From Aaosphaeria pasadenensis (Eukaryota; Ascomycota; Dothideomycetes; Pleosporales): a stretch of 64,000 nt of DNA. Both the position numbers and the translations under genes were made by a program. The stretch is from NCBI GenBank assembly GCA_022813625.1, contig JAKLMB010000004.1, positions 1,116,001-1,180,000 of the forward strand, written 5' to 3'. A model generated the notes under the pieces. The model was not told the DNA's origin. It worked only from the letters and a program-made list of their open reading frames with translations, and ran no database searches. Below, piece after piece: positions 23,796-33,728 of this stretch (its first letter is position 1; each line of letters begins with the position of its first letter).

Positions 23796-23850
23796 CTCGA
23801 ATCTCTCGAATCTCTCGAATCTCTCGGACCTCTCGGACCTCTCAGACCTC
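23796..23850. repeat. 9-bp minisatellite, about six copies
   Basis: TCTCGAATC repeats about three times and then changes to TCTCGGACC (twice) and TCTCAGACC, so the array carries an internal variant switch. Confidence 0.8.
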
Positions 23851-24961
23851 CATAATGGGACAGAAAGCCTTGGATCACTAGACTTGGCCCACCGGACTTG
23901 GCCCACAGCCACACAGACGTGAGCATGGTGCTATGCAGCAGTCCAGGCAGCTGCTATTCACCTTGCGATGCACAGAATAACATTCGCAGCGATGCTATCT
24001 GTTGATCCAATTAGAACAGCATCTCCGCTTGCCATTCTTCAATCGCTGTCGGAGTCCTTTCGAGTCGATGAACAACGTCCAACGTCCAAACATTGTTATG
24101 GAACGTACGCGATCGAGACCATGATGCGTTTGCCTTGTCACTGCAGACAGATCAAGGCTCCATGATCACATATCAGTAAGTCTATGGACTTAGTCAAGAG
24201 TTGGAACGCACAGAGCGGCCAATATCATTGCGGTTCGACATTGTCGAAGTTGAGGGTTGATGAGATGACGTTGGAAATGCAGGGGCTAACGGTGGAACCG
24301 TTTCAACAAAGGGGTGCGCTACGACAAATTAGGCCTACATCCGAAAACACATCAGACTTCATGCCATGCCATCTCAACAACGTCTGGCTCTGGAGCTGGT
24401 ATACCGGACCATTTTGCAACAAAAATACTATCAAATGATGTACGAAATTACTTTCCATCTCTTCAACGGATTTCCAGATGTCTTAAGGACCGATTCACAC
24501 TGATTTCCTGCATAAATTCGGTCTCTCCACCACCTTTCAACCGGATACATCACGACACTTGCAAGAGATATATGAAGCTTGGGAACAAAGTCCGAAGTGA
24601 AAAATAAAATTTGTGAATGTATGGAATACTTCTAAATGGTTGCCGATGCGCAATGCGGGAGCAAAGGCAGCATGCATCAACCTTTCTCAGAGCTTCCCAT
24701 TTTGCCAAGGAATGGACCTGGTTTGGGAAACCAACCTCAAGGAAATCAGCATAATGGAAGCATCTTGGGTGCACTTGCGGAAAGGTTGCCATCTGTCAAC
24801 TCCTTCTCCAATACCAATCTTGGAAATGTCGTCCCCGCCCTACGCCCTCACCAAAAGTCTTGGAAATGAAGGCGATTCAAGCTGGGTGACTGTTATTCTC
24901 CCATAGTCTGAACTCGGGTTGAAAGGTCGAGGCCAACTTTCATCCCAGAAAAGTTCTAACT

Positions 24962-25460
24962 GAACGCAAGCTCGAAGGACATTGAGCGTCCCGAGGAACA
25001 GTCGCGACAAGCTTGCGTTGTATGGGTTCATACTGGAGCAAAGGAAGAGAACGTCTGCCACAGCGATAATCTTATAAATGTTAGTCACCACTAGATGGCC
25101 CACGCCAATTATCTCAGGGTCGGAGGATGAGTAGTGATATGGTGTCTTTTAATCTCCCATGGGTTTGAAAAGCTCTGAACGCAAGCTCGAAGGACATTGA
25201 GTATCTCGCGACAAGCTTGCGTCCGTATGGGTCCACACTGGAGCAAAGGAAGGAACCGTCTGCCACAGCGAGCATGTTGTAAGTGTCGTCACCACTGTTC
25301 CGCCCACGCCAATAATTTCAGGGTCGGAGGGTATATCATTGGTGTCTTTCATTCTCCCACGGTTTCGAAAAGCTCGAACGCAAGATCGAAGGACATTGAG
25401 CGTCCCGAAGAACAGTCGCGACAAGCTTGCGTGCATGTGGGGTTGTACTGGAGCACCGGG
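24962..25460. repeat. ~200-bp tandem repeat, two full and one partial copy
   Basis: Copies start at about 24962, 25178 and 25376 with GAACGCAAGNTCGAAGGACA. Each continues through GCGACAAGCTTGCG, TACTGGAGCA, CTGCCACAGCGA and CAGGGTCGGAGG, ending in TTCTCCCA..GTTTGAAAAGCTC. Copy spacing is about 216 and 198 bases. The third copy breaks off after GTACTGGAGCACCGGGAAGG. No coding frame persists across copies. Confidence 0.8.
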
Positions 25461-25939
25461 AAGGTCACTCGAGTTATATGTTGGACCTACCCTCACGACA
25501 TGTTATCAACCGTTAGGAAACTTTGCCAATCATCATGGGATGCTGGAGACTTACCGCGAAGCACTGGAACTTGGACGCCTGGATGAAGTTTCATCGACTA
25601 CCTTGGTGCCTGGCCATCGCCTTGGTCATTCACACTCTGTAGTGTTCCGATGTGTTCCAGACCGTTGATAAGATGATCGTTCCAGGCATGAAGCTCACGC
25701 TCCGTCACCGATGACATGTATAGCGATGGCAGCTACCTCACTTCCGGATGGAGGGCTGTGGTCTCGAACGGCGTCGATGCAATCCTTCGTGAAGGTCGCG
25801 ATGGGTCACCGAGCTGCCTCACTTGAATGCTTCAAGTAGAAGCCAGGTGATCTGTGTGACTGAAGTGAGAGTAAGCATGGTTCTTTGATGCGAGTAATGC
25901 TACTGGCATCGTGCTCAAGTAGGTGCGATGATGCGGGGT

Positions 25940-26290
25940 GAGGGTAAGAAGAAGAGGGCAAGGTGATGGAGGCGAAGGAGGGAGAGGGGAAGGAGGAGAA
26001 GTAAGAAGAGAAGTAAGATGAGAAGTGGAGGAAGTAAGAGGAGAAGTGGAGGAGAAGTAAGAGGAGAAGTTGAGGAGAAGTAAGAGGAGAAGCGGAGGAG
26101 AAGTGGAGCAGAAGGAGAAGGAGAAGGAGAGATAGAAGAGGAGGAGAAGTGGCGTGTGCAAGTAGGCGTGGTGGTGTGTGGTAAGGAGAAGAAGAAGAAG
26201 AAGAGGAAGAAGAGAGCGAGATGATGGAGGAGGAGGAGGAGAAGGAGAGTTGAAGAAGAAGTAAGAGGTGGAGGAGAGGGAGGAGGTTGA
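25940..26290. repeat. Polypurine low-complexity tract (GGAGAAG-type)
   Basis: The plus strand is almost entirely G and A for about 350 bases, built from shifting GGAGAAGTAAGA, GGAGAAGTGGA and GAAGAAGAAG units. It creates a long minus-strand frame rich in Ser/Leu/Pro that I treat as an artefact. Confidence 0.9.
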
Positions 26291-26491
26291 AGCTGCAAAG
26301 GTGAGAGAGACTAGGAGATGAGGGAGCTTGCTTGTCGCCGCCCCGCGCGTTGCCTACAAACAAGGTCTGTGCCCCCTCTTTCCTCTACTGAGGTAACTGA
26401 AGTTGACTTCTTTTTGACCTATATAAACAACTAATTTACTCTTCCTTTCGCCAATGATCAGGTACAGCGTTCATCTGCTACCTGTGAGGCC

Positions 26492-26605
26492 TGCCACTTT
26501 GGCAGAAGTGGCAGCCCCCCTATCTAAGAACAGTTCGCTAACATCTGTACAGGTATCACGAAACAACCATGAGTTCGACTCCCAGAGTCGCCGAGATCTT
26601 TTTTT
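26492..26605 (+). mobile_element. Decayed tRNA-Ser-like sequence with pol III terminator
   Basis: An A-box-like TGGCAGAAGTGG (26500) and B-box-like AGTTCGACTCC (26572-26582) are framed by TGCCACT and AGTCGCC (five of seven pairs), then G at 26593. A run of seven T at 26599-26605 follows, as a pol III terminator would. The T stem pairs in only three of five positions and the anticodon arm is disrupted, so this is a pseudo-tRNA or a tRNA-derived element. T-rich TTTTTTTGCC units continue to about 26650. Confidence 0.35.
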
Positions 26606-27060
26606 GCCTTTTTTTTGCCCTTTTTTGCCAATTTTTATTTGCCCATTTTTGGAGCTGCCAGAAAGCGAACAACGAGACGAGGACTGGAGAGCGCCCTTCC
26701 CCCTGATTTTCGTCTCCAAAACGTTTTCTCGATGCTGAAATGTGGAGTTGTAGGCTCAGATGAATGTTCACGGCAAAAAGGTTGAGGTTGCCACTGGAGA
26801 TAGATCCCTGCAGCATCAACGGCAACGTGAGAGTCGCAGACTGCAAGCTGGCATGTCCAGCAAATTCTCTGCTCAGAACAGTTAAGCGCTATGAAGGTAC
26901 GTTTCTGGGACTTATCGAACAGGTCAATTAACGCGCATTGTTAAATAACTACAAGAGCGGAAGAGAGTGCACTGAAGAGAGGGCATTACAATTTTCACTA
27001 TGAGTCGAGTGTCATTACAACCTCACGAACAGACTTGCCCCAAAAAGGACCAGAAGAACA

Positions 27061-28086
27061 TCAATATTTTCCCTCCCCCTCACAAATCGCTCTGAATACC
27101 CCTGAGGTATGATCCCAAATCTTCTGTTCTGCCCCATCGTTCCTCATTTCAGTGTACTTCGGCTGTTCGTCGTAGACTTCACTATTCCAGTTGAGCTGGT
27201 ATGCCCCACTCCCACGAACACCATCACCTCCAATCGCCTGGTTGTCGGCGGTATTCATCATAGATCGCGGTGCGAATTGCGGAGCCGTGGCGGCATAAAG
27301 ATGGCGTTCTCCGCTTTCTGTCAGGTCAGTCATGAAGGGCTTGAGAAAGACGCTTGCAGCGCCAATGAGCGCCTTTGTAAAGGTTCCCATGTCCCTCATC
27401 GCATTTGTATGGACACCTCCGGGGGCGGCATGTACGAACGTCGTCTTCGGATAGGCTTTCGAGAAATGCTCGATGGCGAAGTTGTTCATGATGGCGGCGT
27501 GAGTCGCGCAATTCCGGATCGTGAAGTTGTTTTTGAGCGAGAGGTCGTCGAAGTCGACAGACAAGAACCAGCGCCCGGCTTGCGGGCTGAGAACCGACAG
27601 CACGCTAGACATCCGAGCGTTGGGGTTTGCGTCGTTGGCGGCGGCTGTGAGAAGAGGTGAGAGTTGGTCGATAAACCGCATGCGAGCGTAATAGTGGAGC
27701 GAGAACTTCTTGTCCAGGCCTTCGATCGTCTCGTCCCTCCCCTTGGTCGTAAGGTATCCAGCCGTCATGAACAGCAGATTCACCTTCTGCTCCTTCTCCT
27801 TGATCTCCTTACATGCGTCATCGACGCTCTTCAGAAGCGAGACATCACTTTTGATGAAATCGATCTTGGAAGTCGTGTTGATGGCTCGGAGCTCCTCGGA
27901 AATGCGCGTGGCTTCATTCTGATTCCGACCGATGAGGTATACGTGTGGAGATTGAGTATTCCGAACGAATTCTCGGGCAGTAGAGAACCCGATACCAGAA
28001 GTTCCACCCACAAAAACAGCAACAAGACCAGGAGCCAAAGACTTAAGGCTGCCGTTGTGGGCGCGGACAGCATCCAGGGCGACCAT
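27061..28086 (-). CDS. Short-chain dehydrogenase/reductase-like oxidoreductase
   Basis: A single-exon gene of 341 aa from the ATG at 28086; the frame stays open 90 bases further up, but MVALDAVRAHNGSLKSLAPG is the natural start. The Rossmann fold is clear: AVFVGGTSGIGFSTA (about 23-37), LIGRN, DFIKSDVSLL, and LLFMTAGYL in the position of the NNAG motif. The usual catalytic Tyr-x-x-x-Lys is not visible; the region reads NCATHAAIMNN, with His and no Lys in register. This is a trait I associate with a fungal SDR subgroup found near secondary-metabolite genes. The substrate is unknown. It borders the gene desert. A minus-strand TATATATA around 28233-28226 is a plausible promoter element. Confidence 0.85.
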   Translation of the reverse strand: MVALDAVRAHNGSLKSLAPGLVAVFVGGTSGIGFSTAREFVRNTQSPHVYLIGRNQNEATRISEELRAINTTSKIDFIKSDVSLLKSVDDACKEIKEKEQKVNLLFMTAGYLTTKGRDETIEGLDKKFSLHYYARMRFIDQLSPLLTAAANDANPNARMSSVLSVLSPQAGRWFLSVDFDDLSLKNNFTIRNCATHAAIMNNFAIEHFSKAYPKTTFVHAAPGGVHTNAMRDMGTFTKALIGAASVFLKPFMTDLTESGERHLYAATAPQFAPRSMMNTADNQAIGGDGVRGSGAYQLNWNSEVYDEQPKYTEMRNDGAEQKIWDHTSGVFRAICEGEGKY

Positions 28087-28854
28087 TCTGTAGATAATAA
28101 GGTAATAGCTCACCGTGTATTTTGTTAAGATCAATGTCCAAATATCGAATTGAATGTGCAAAGATACGAATGCCAAATTTTATTCAATTGAAGTGTATTT
28201 GCAAGACATGTTGTTCACCATGTCTATATATATCGACCTGGAGCTAAATTCGTCCGGCGCAACATCTCATCCGCACGAGTCATTTAACGATTACCCGATT
28301 GAGTAACCTCAGAACAACATCACGGCGTTAAGAACAACTGAGAACCTCAGATGCCTACATTTCTGTAACACCACGTCCGCTCACCCTCCGCATATGCATT
28401 CTTTGTTAAAATTCATTGAATATAGATTCGACCGCCGGACCAAAGTATGCTCTGGTTACTACCCCTATGACACGGTGACGTGGAAGGAGGGGCTCCTTTC
28501 ACCAGGGGCTTTCGCAATGGATGAGCATCTGAAATATGTCTCGGACTAACACACATTATAGTCGTGTACAGTTGTAGATTTTCGATTCATCGAATGTTAT
28601 CCAAGAGACCAAAGTTTCCGTCTACGATGTTCCTCATCCTGCACGACGTATGAGCGCGGAGTAAGTGGGCCATGATTGGTTGCACAGCTCAGGTGCGAAT
28701 TCCACACTAACCTCTTAGATTTGTACATTCAGTCTACGAAAGAAACATTCCCACACATCGCCAGCCGTACACAAGACCGCAACGTTATACAACTTCTCTC
28801 ATACTTCCACTCAAAGCGACCAAAACATTCGCACTAGAAAACCCGGTTTCAACC
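28087..28854. other. Intergenic between divergent SDR and YAE1 genes
   Basis: No coding region, RNA or repeat seen. It must contain both promoters. Confidence 0.5.
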
Positions 28855-29493
28855 ATGTTCCGCGACGTATCTCCCACCCTCGGGCCCTCCCAATTCTCAT
28901 CCGCCATCCCCCCGCCGTCCCCGCCTTTCTCCGCGCACAACGATCCTCTCGACGACATCTACGGCTCTGCACCCAACTCACCAGACCTAACCTCCCAACC
29001 CCCCGCAGATCCTGCCCACGAAATCCTCTCCGACCTCCCGTCCCGCCAGCGCGCCTTGGACACCGACGCCTACCGCGAAGGCCTCGCCAACAGCAAGGGC
29101 CAGTACGTCCAGGAGGGGTTCGACGAGGGGTTCTCCCTCGGCGCGAATATCGGACAGCATGTCGGATACATTTTTGGAGTTCTCCAGGGTATCGTGAATG
29201 CCTTGGCAACGCACAACGACGCGAGGTTAGCGGAAGCGGAGGGGTTGTTGGAGTCTGCGAAGAAGGAGTTGGCGATTGAAGAAGTACTGGGCAAGAACTG
29301 GGTTGATGAGGAGGGGATTTGGAAGTGGGAGGTCGAGGATAAGTCGGAGGACGTCACGTTCAGTGAGGTCGCGAATTGCCACCCTGTTGTGAGGAAGTGG
29401 ATGGATAGTGTAGCGGATGTTGCGAAGAAATGGGGTGTTGATCTTCAAGCTGTGGAGAAGGGGTTGCAGCCTGAAGAGGAGGAGCAGTCATGA
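28855..29493 (+). CDS. YAE1: Yae1-domain protein, adaptor for Fe-S insertion into ABCE1/Rli1
   Basis: A single-exon gene of 212 aa. After a disordered Pro/Ser-rich N-terminus (1-65), residues 72-108 show the deca-GX3 repeat that defines the Yae1 family: YREGLANSKGQ, then GFDEGFSLGANIGQ, then HVGYIFG, with Gly every fourth residue. The C-terminal part is helical and acidic and ends EEEEQS. In yeast, Yae1 pairs with Lto1 and links the CIA targeting complex to the ribosome-recycling factor Rli1. Lto1 shares the repeat but is shorter, so the length and C-terminal domain favour Yae1. ISD11, another Fe-S gene, is in the same window but 23 kb away and not linked in operation by position. Confidence 0.85.
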   Translation: MFRDVSPTLGPSQFSSAIPPPSPPFSAHNDPLDDIYGSAPNSPDLTSQPPADPAHEILSDLPSRQRALDTDAYREGLANSKGQYVQEGFDEGFSLGANIGQHVGYIFGVLQGIVNALATHNDARLAEAEGLLESAKKELAIEEVLGKNWVDEEGIWKWEVEDKSEDVTFSEVANCHPVVRKWMDSVADVAKKWGVDLQAVEKGLQPEEEEQS

Positions 29494-30275
29494 GAGGCAT
29501 TGATGGATTCAATTTCTCATCAAACCGCCGTGATAAGTGCAAGAGAAGACACATTTTGTCAACTCTGCAACGCTTGCGCGTTGTCCATGGTGCACATGGC
29601 ATAACAAATGCACGCAGGCTCGAATTTCCAGAGCCAGAGACAGGCATATCCGAGCTTCATGCGACTCCAAGATCGACCCGTGCAGTCAAAGAGTACTCTG
29701 CTCTGTGTTCACTCATGTGTCTGGTAGCAAAAGCAGATTCGACAGCACCAGGTGCCATAGGGACTAGTTCCGGTTTTCTGTTACACATCTCTCCACGTCA
29801 GCAGCTCAGATATGAGTTTTGGGCCACTGTATGACTTGTGTCAGCGTATTGAATGTGTGAATGAAGCGCTTAGCCCATTGCAAGCCCAACTTGTAAGGCG
29901 ATAGATATAGATATCTTGGGGTTGACATATAGTTTGATGAATGCGCACTAGATGCACAACAGGGAATATTCCATTCTGAGTCAATCTAGTAGAAATTCAT
30001 GACCGTACTATTTCTCTAAAAATAAACGATGAATAATTCAAAAAGATGTAATCCAAAAACTGGTCATGTCGGTGACAAGATGACATCCGATCCGCCTCGT
30101 GCATGGACCAAGCGATTCAACACGGACGATCAAGCCAGTCTCGGTGTCGGCATATCGGCGTCATCGATTAACACCGACATCGAGTCCAGCTTCAAATATC
30201 CAGTCATTCCTTGACTTTCACGATAATGCCTCAACCCTCATCTTACCTGCAAATTCACCAGTGCAGTTCGAAGCC
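29494..30275. other. Intergenic
   Basis: 3' flank of YAE1 and promoter of the ABC1-type gene. The frame of the next gene stays open up to 30099 but the added residues do not look like protein-coding sequence of this family. Nothing else is seen. Confidence 0.45.
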
Positions 30276-32288
30276 ATGATACATGGCCTGACTGCTTTAC
30301 GCAGATCGCCTCCCAAAAATGCGTCAAAGCACCTGCTAACCCTTCGCCCAACCCTCACGCGATCTACTGTTGCGCCGTCACTCGTCCGCCGCCTCCAAAC
30401 CACAGAATGGCAACCCGCTCGCCCGATAAACCCAGCCGACCTACCTAAACCGAAACCTCGCAAAATCAAGCCTCCATTCACACGCAGGAAATGGGTACGC
30501 AGGCTATTCGCCGTCTCTGCGGTGCTGGGCATAGGATATACAATCGATACCCAGTTCAACGCTTCAGCGATCACTCGCAGTTTACGGACCTTCAAGACTG
30601 GTCTTCTGGTGGGAATAGATTATAAGATAAACTTTCGCGCGCATCCACCGCTCGCGGCGAGTATCGAGCATCTGCATGAACGTAATGCTGTGAGGGTCTT
30701 CGATCTACTTGGAAACAATGGAGGGCTGTACTTGAAGATCGGGCAAGCTATCGCCATGCAGAGCGCGATCCTGCCCCCCGCTTTCCAAAAGATGTTCGCC
30801 AAGATGTTCGACGATGCACCACAAAACGACTGGCGGGAGGTGGAGAAGGTCATCCGTGAAGACTTCGGAAAGAGTCCAGAGGAAGTGTTTGGTGTCAGTT
30901 TCACAGGCGAGCCAGGAAAGGGTGTGATGGAGAAGACGGCAAGGGCCAGTGCGAGTGTCGCTCAGGTTCACTGGGCAAGACTCGCGGACGGCCGAGAGGT
31001 TGCAATCAAGATTCAGAAGAAGGAGATTGCGCGACAGGTCGGGTGGGACTTGTGGGCTTTCAAGGTTGTTGCATTTGCATACTCTTGGTGGTTTAAGATA
31101 CCCATGTACAGTCTCGTGCCGTACATTTCGGAGCGACTCATGCTGGAAACGGATTTCGAGAACGAAGCTGACAACGCGGAGGAGATGCGCAAATTAGTTG
31201 CGGGAGAAAGTCGACTGAACGGTCGGGTGTACATTCCAGAAGTGTACAGAGACTTGTCGAGCAAGCGAGTGATGACCGCTGAATGGATTGAGGGCGTAAG
31301 GTTATGGGACAAGGCGGGCATCACGAACCGATGGCAGGGCGGTTGGAGGGCAGGCAGTCCAGGTGCTGGAGGTGCAAAATTGCCTCCAATACGTCAGACC
31401 AACGGTAATCCTGATCCAAATGTGCCCGCCGGCACAGCAAAGAATGGGCTCCTAAAACCAGATCGACTCTCATGGAAAGGTCACAATGGCAAGGGAGGCC
31501 TTGGTGTTTCTCTCACTGAAGTCATGGGCACTATCGTTGATCTCTTCTCCGCCCAGATGTTCCTCTGGGGTCTCGTCCATTGCGATCCTCACCCCGGTAA
31601 CATCTTCATTCGACGCTTACCATCCGGAAAACCCGAGGTTGTCCTCATCGACCATGGCCTGTACATCAGGATGAACCCTAAATTCAGACACCAGTACGCG
31701 CTGTTCTGGAAATCACTGCTCGCATTTGATAACGACACGATCAAAGACATTGTCAGCAGCTGGGGTGTCAACAACCCCGACATCTTCGCCTCCGCCACCC
31801 TCATGAGGCCATACCAGGGCGGAGACAATAGCACACTGAACGAGCTTCGCAACGGAGCGACCGGCAAAGACCAACAAGAGCGCGCTTACGAGATGCAAGT
31901 AAAGGCCCGGGACGGCATCAAGCAGATCCTAGGCGACGAGACCAAGTGGCCCCGCGAGCTCATCTTCATCGGACGCAACCTTCGTATCGTGCAGGGCAAC
32001 AACCAATTCCTCGGCTCGCCCGTCAACCGCATCAAGATCACCGGCTTGTGGGCTTCACGTGCGCTGACCGAAAGCCTTGATCTATCGTATACCGAGCGCT
32101 GGAGTAACTGGGTGAAGCACCTGCGTTTCAGGAGTGTGCTCGTCCTCACAGATATCGTGTTCTTGTGGTCGCGACTGAGGCAGGCACTTGGATTGGGACG
32201 AGGCATGGAAGAGGACATTGAGGAAAGGATGCGCGTGATGGCGAAGGATTTTGGAGTAGAGCTCAACCACGGCGTGTTCGAGGGCTGA
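30276..32288 (+). CDS. Mitochondrial ABC1/ADCK (UbiB-type) kinase-like protein, Mcp2/Cqd2-like
   Basis: A single-exon gene of 670 aa from the ATG at 30276. The start MIHGLTALRRSPPKNASKHLL and the following Arg/Ser/Thr-rich 45 residues form a typical mitochondrial presequence; an upstream in-frame ATG (30099) would bury it. A short hydrophobic span lies at about 78-95. The ABC1 core has the KxGQ helix (GGLYLKIGQAIAMQS), ARASASVAQVH, the Lys in VAIKIQKKEI, the Glu in LMLETDFENEADNAEEM, WIEGVRLWD, the catalytic loop HCDPHPGNIFI and IDHGLYI in place of DFG. Relatives (yeast Mcp2/Cqd2, human ADCK1/5) act in mitochondrial lipid and coenzyme Q handling. An 80-residue Gly/Pro/Asn-rich insert sits before the catalytic loop. 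Confidence 0.9.
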   Translation: MIHGLTALRRSPPKNASKHLLTLRPTLTRSTVAPSLVRRLQTTEWQPARPINPADLPKPKPRKIKPPFTRRKWVRRLFAVSAVLGIGYTIDTQFNASAITRSLRTFKTGLLVGIDYKINFRAHPPLAASIEHLHERNAVRVFDLLGNNGGLYLKIGQAIAMQSAILPPAFQKMFAKMFDDAPQNDWREVEKVIREDFGKSPEEVFGVSFTGEPGKGVMEKTARASASVAQVHWARLADGREVAIKIQKKEIARQVGWDLWAFKVVAFAYSWWFKIPMYSLVPYISERLMLETDFENEADNAEEMRKLVAGESRLNGRVYIPEVYRDLSSKRVMTAEWIEGVRLWDKAGITNRWQGGWRAGSPGAGGAKLPPIRQTNGNPDPNVPAGTAKNGLLKPDRLSWKGHNGKGGLGVSLTEVMGTIVDLFSAQMFLWGLVHCDPHPGNIFIRRLPSGKPEVVLIDHGLYIRMNPKFRHQYALFWKSLLAFDNDTIKDIVSSWGVNNPDIFASATLMRPYQGGDNSTLNELRNGATGKDQQERAYEMQVKARDGIKQILGDETKWPRELIFIGRNLRIVQGNNQFLGSPVNRIKITGLWASRALTESLDLSYTERWSNWVKHLRFRSVLVLTDIVFLWSRLRQALGLGRGMEEDIEERMRVMAKDFGVELNHGVFEG

Positions 32289-32420
32289 TCACAAATCCGA
32301 AGTTACGTCCATATTTTTAGACAGGATGACCGTAGAGGAAACTTGTATCATACCGATTCCCCTCAAACATAGATGAAATAAAACGACTGATATATCCCTA
32401 CCCCATCTTCCATCAAACCT

Positions 32421-33728
32421 CTACAACTTAGCCCCCCGCTCCTTACTCTTCGCCTCCAACTCCGCCTTCTTCTTCGCAAACCTCTTCGTCGGCGCATCCT
32501 CGACAAACCTCTCCGCCAGCGCATCCACCGCATTGACAACCGCAATCAACCTCGCATCCCTAATCGGCGCATTCTGCAACCTCTTCATCTCCATCATACT
32601 CTTCCCATCATTCCCCTCGAGCTGGCCCTCTAGGAACCGCACCACCTCCGCCTGGAACTCCTCCCCCGTCTTGTCCCACACGTAGTTGTACATGCCCGCG
32701 TCCTTGAGCTCCTGCGCCGAGAGCTTCGTGCCGAACATGAGGAAGTCGTTTGCGCGGTGGATGCCCATGTGCTGTGCGAAGGAGAGCGCGGAGCCGTTTT
32801 CGGGGACCAAGCCGAGCGCGCTGAAGGGGCATTGGAGCCAGCTGCCGGTTGTGGCGAGCACGATGTCGGCGATGCCCTGTGATGGGAGAGATGGGGTTAG
32901 GTGAGAACGTGGGAGGGGAGGATGGGGGTGCTCACAGGGAACCAAGCGGCGCCTCCCCCGACGGCAGGGCCGTTGAGGGCGAGGATGAGGACTTTTTTGT
33001 GATCGATCATGCTGCGGAGGAGTTCGGTTGCTGGGTGCGTGGTTAGTTGGCTGGTTGGTTTGTCTGTGTGCCTATTTCTCTTCTGTGTATGTAGGTCGTA
33101 GATGTTATGGTGTTGACAAATGGACACTGCTCACCATGCACCAGGGCTCAAAGTCTCTCTTTCGAAGGATAGAAATGAATGTGAACGAAATGAGGCCTGT
33201 ACTCACCGTAGTTAAACCTCCCCAAAAACGCCAATTTCTTCTCGGCGACATTCTTATACTGTGGAGGCTAGCAGGAAACGTCAGCATCCTCCTTAACCAG
33301 TCCGCTCCCATCCATCACAATATCAAGAAAAGAAAAGAAAGGGGGAAGGAAAGATAGCTTCACATACCCCATCGCTGCCCCCAGCACCAAACCCCCTAAC
33401 ATCCGCACCGGCGGAAAAGAACCTCCCCTCTCCGGTCAGCACCGTGAACACGGTATCCGGATGCTCGTTCAGGATCCGCAGCGCGGCGATCGTGTCTTCG
33501 ATCAGGTTGCCACCGAATGAGTTGAGCGCTTTGGGGCGGTTGAACTGGAGTACATGCGAGTTAGCGTTGGACATGAGTGGGAAAGGCTCTCGCGCAGCGA
33601 TACTCGTGGGAATGAGGGGAGGGGAATGGGGGCATGAGGGGAGGATAGGGGAGAGTTGGGAGGTTTACTTTGATGATTCCGATCTGGCCGCGGATCTCGA
33701 ATTTGATGTCGGTGAATGTGGATGCCAT
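32421..33728 (-). CDS. Peroxisomal enoyl-CoA hydratase/isomerase family protein (Eci1-like)
   Basis: Crotonase-fold enzyme, probably a delta3-delta2-enoyl-CoA isomerase of unsaturated fatty acid beta-oxidation. Five exons (minus) are 33728-33669, 33544-33368, 33267-33207, 33030-32936 and 32876-32421, giving 282 aa. The start is MASTFTDIKFEIRGQIGIIK, then FNRPKALNSFGGNLI, the first oxyanion-hole segment FFSAGADVRGFG, the second ILALNGPAVGGGAAWF, then GIADIVLAT and the ALGLVPENGSALSFAQHMG block typical of Eci1-like isomerases, with Glu in the catalytic position. The protein ends in Ala-Lys-Leu, a peroxisomal PTS1 signal. Introns restore the motifs across every junction. The exact reaction cannot be settled from sequence. 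Confidence 0.9.

Larger units (their letters stand above)
18606..27060. other. Gene desert with repeats and decayed elements
   Basis: Over 8.4 kb I find no frame with a recognisable domain or spliceable structure. The longest open frames (for example 22135-22539 minus, 22630-22926 plus) are unconvincing. The stretch holds the separately listed 134-bp duplication, two tRNA-derived relics, a 9-bp minisatellite, a ~200-bp tandem array and a polypurine tract. It looks like an accumulation of dead elements next to the P450/DUF3176/pseudogene block. Confidence 0.6.

Noticed and set aside
25806..26363. 185-codon minus-strand frame rich in Ser, Leu and Pro
   Set aside because: It is a by-product of the polypurine tract; low complexity, no start context and no domain.
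5350..28086. Secondary-metabolite biosynthetic cluster
   Set aside because: No polyketide synthase, NRPS, terpene cyclase, prenyltransferase or pathway regulator is present; P450s and an SDR alone are not enough.
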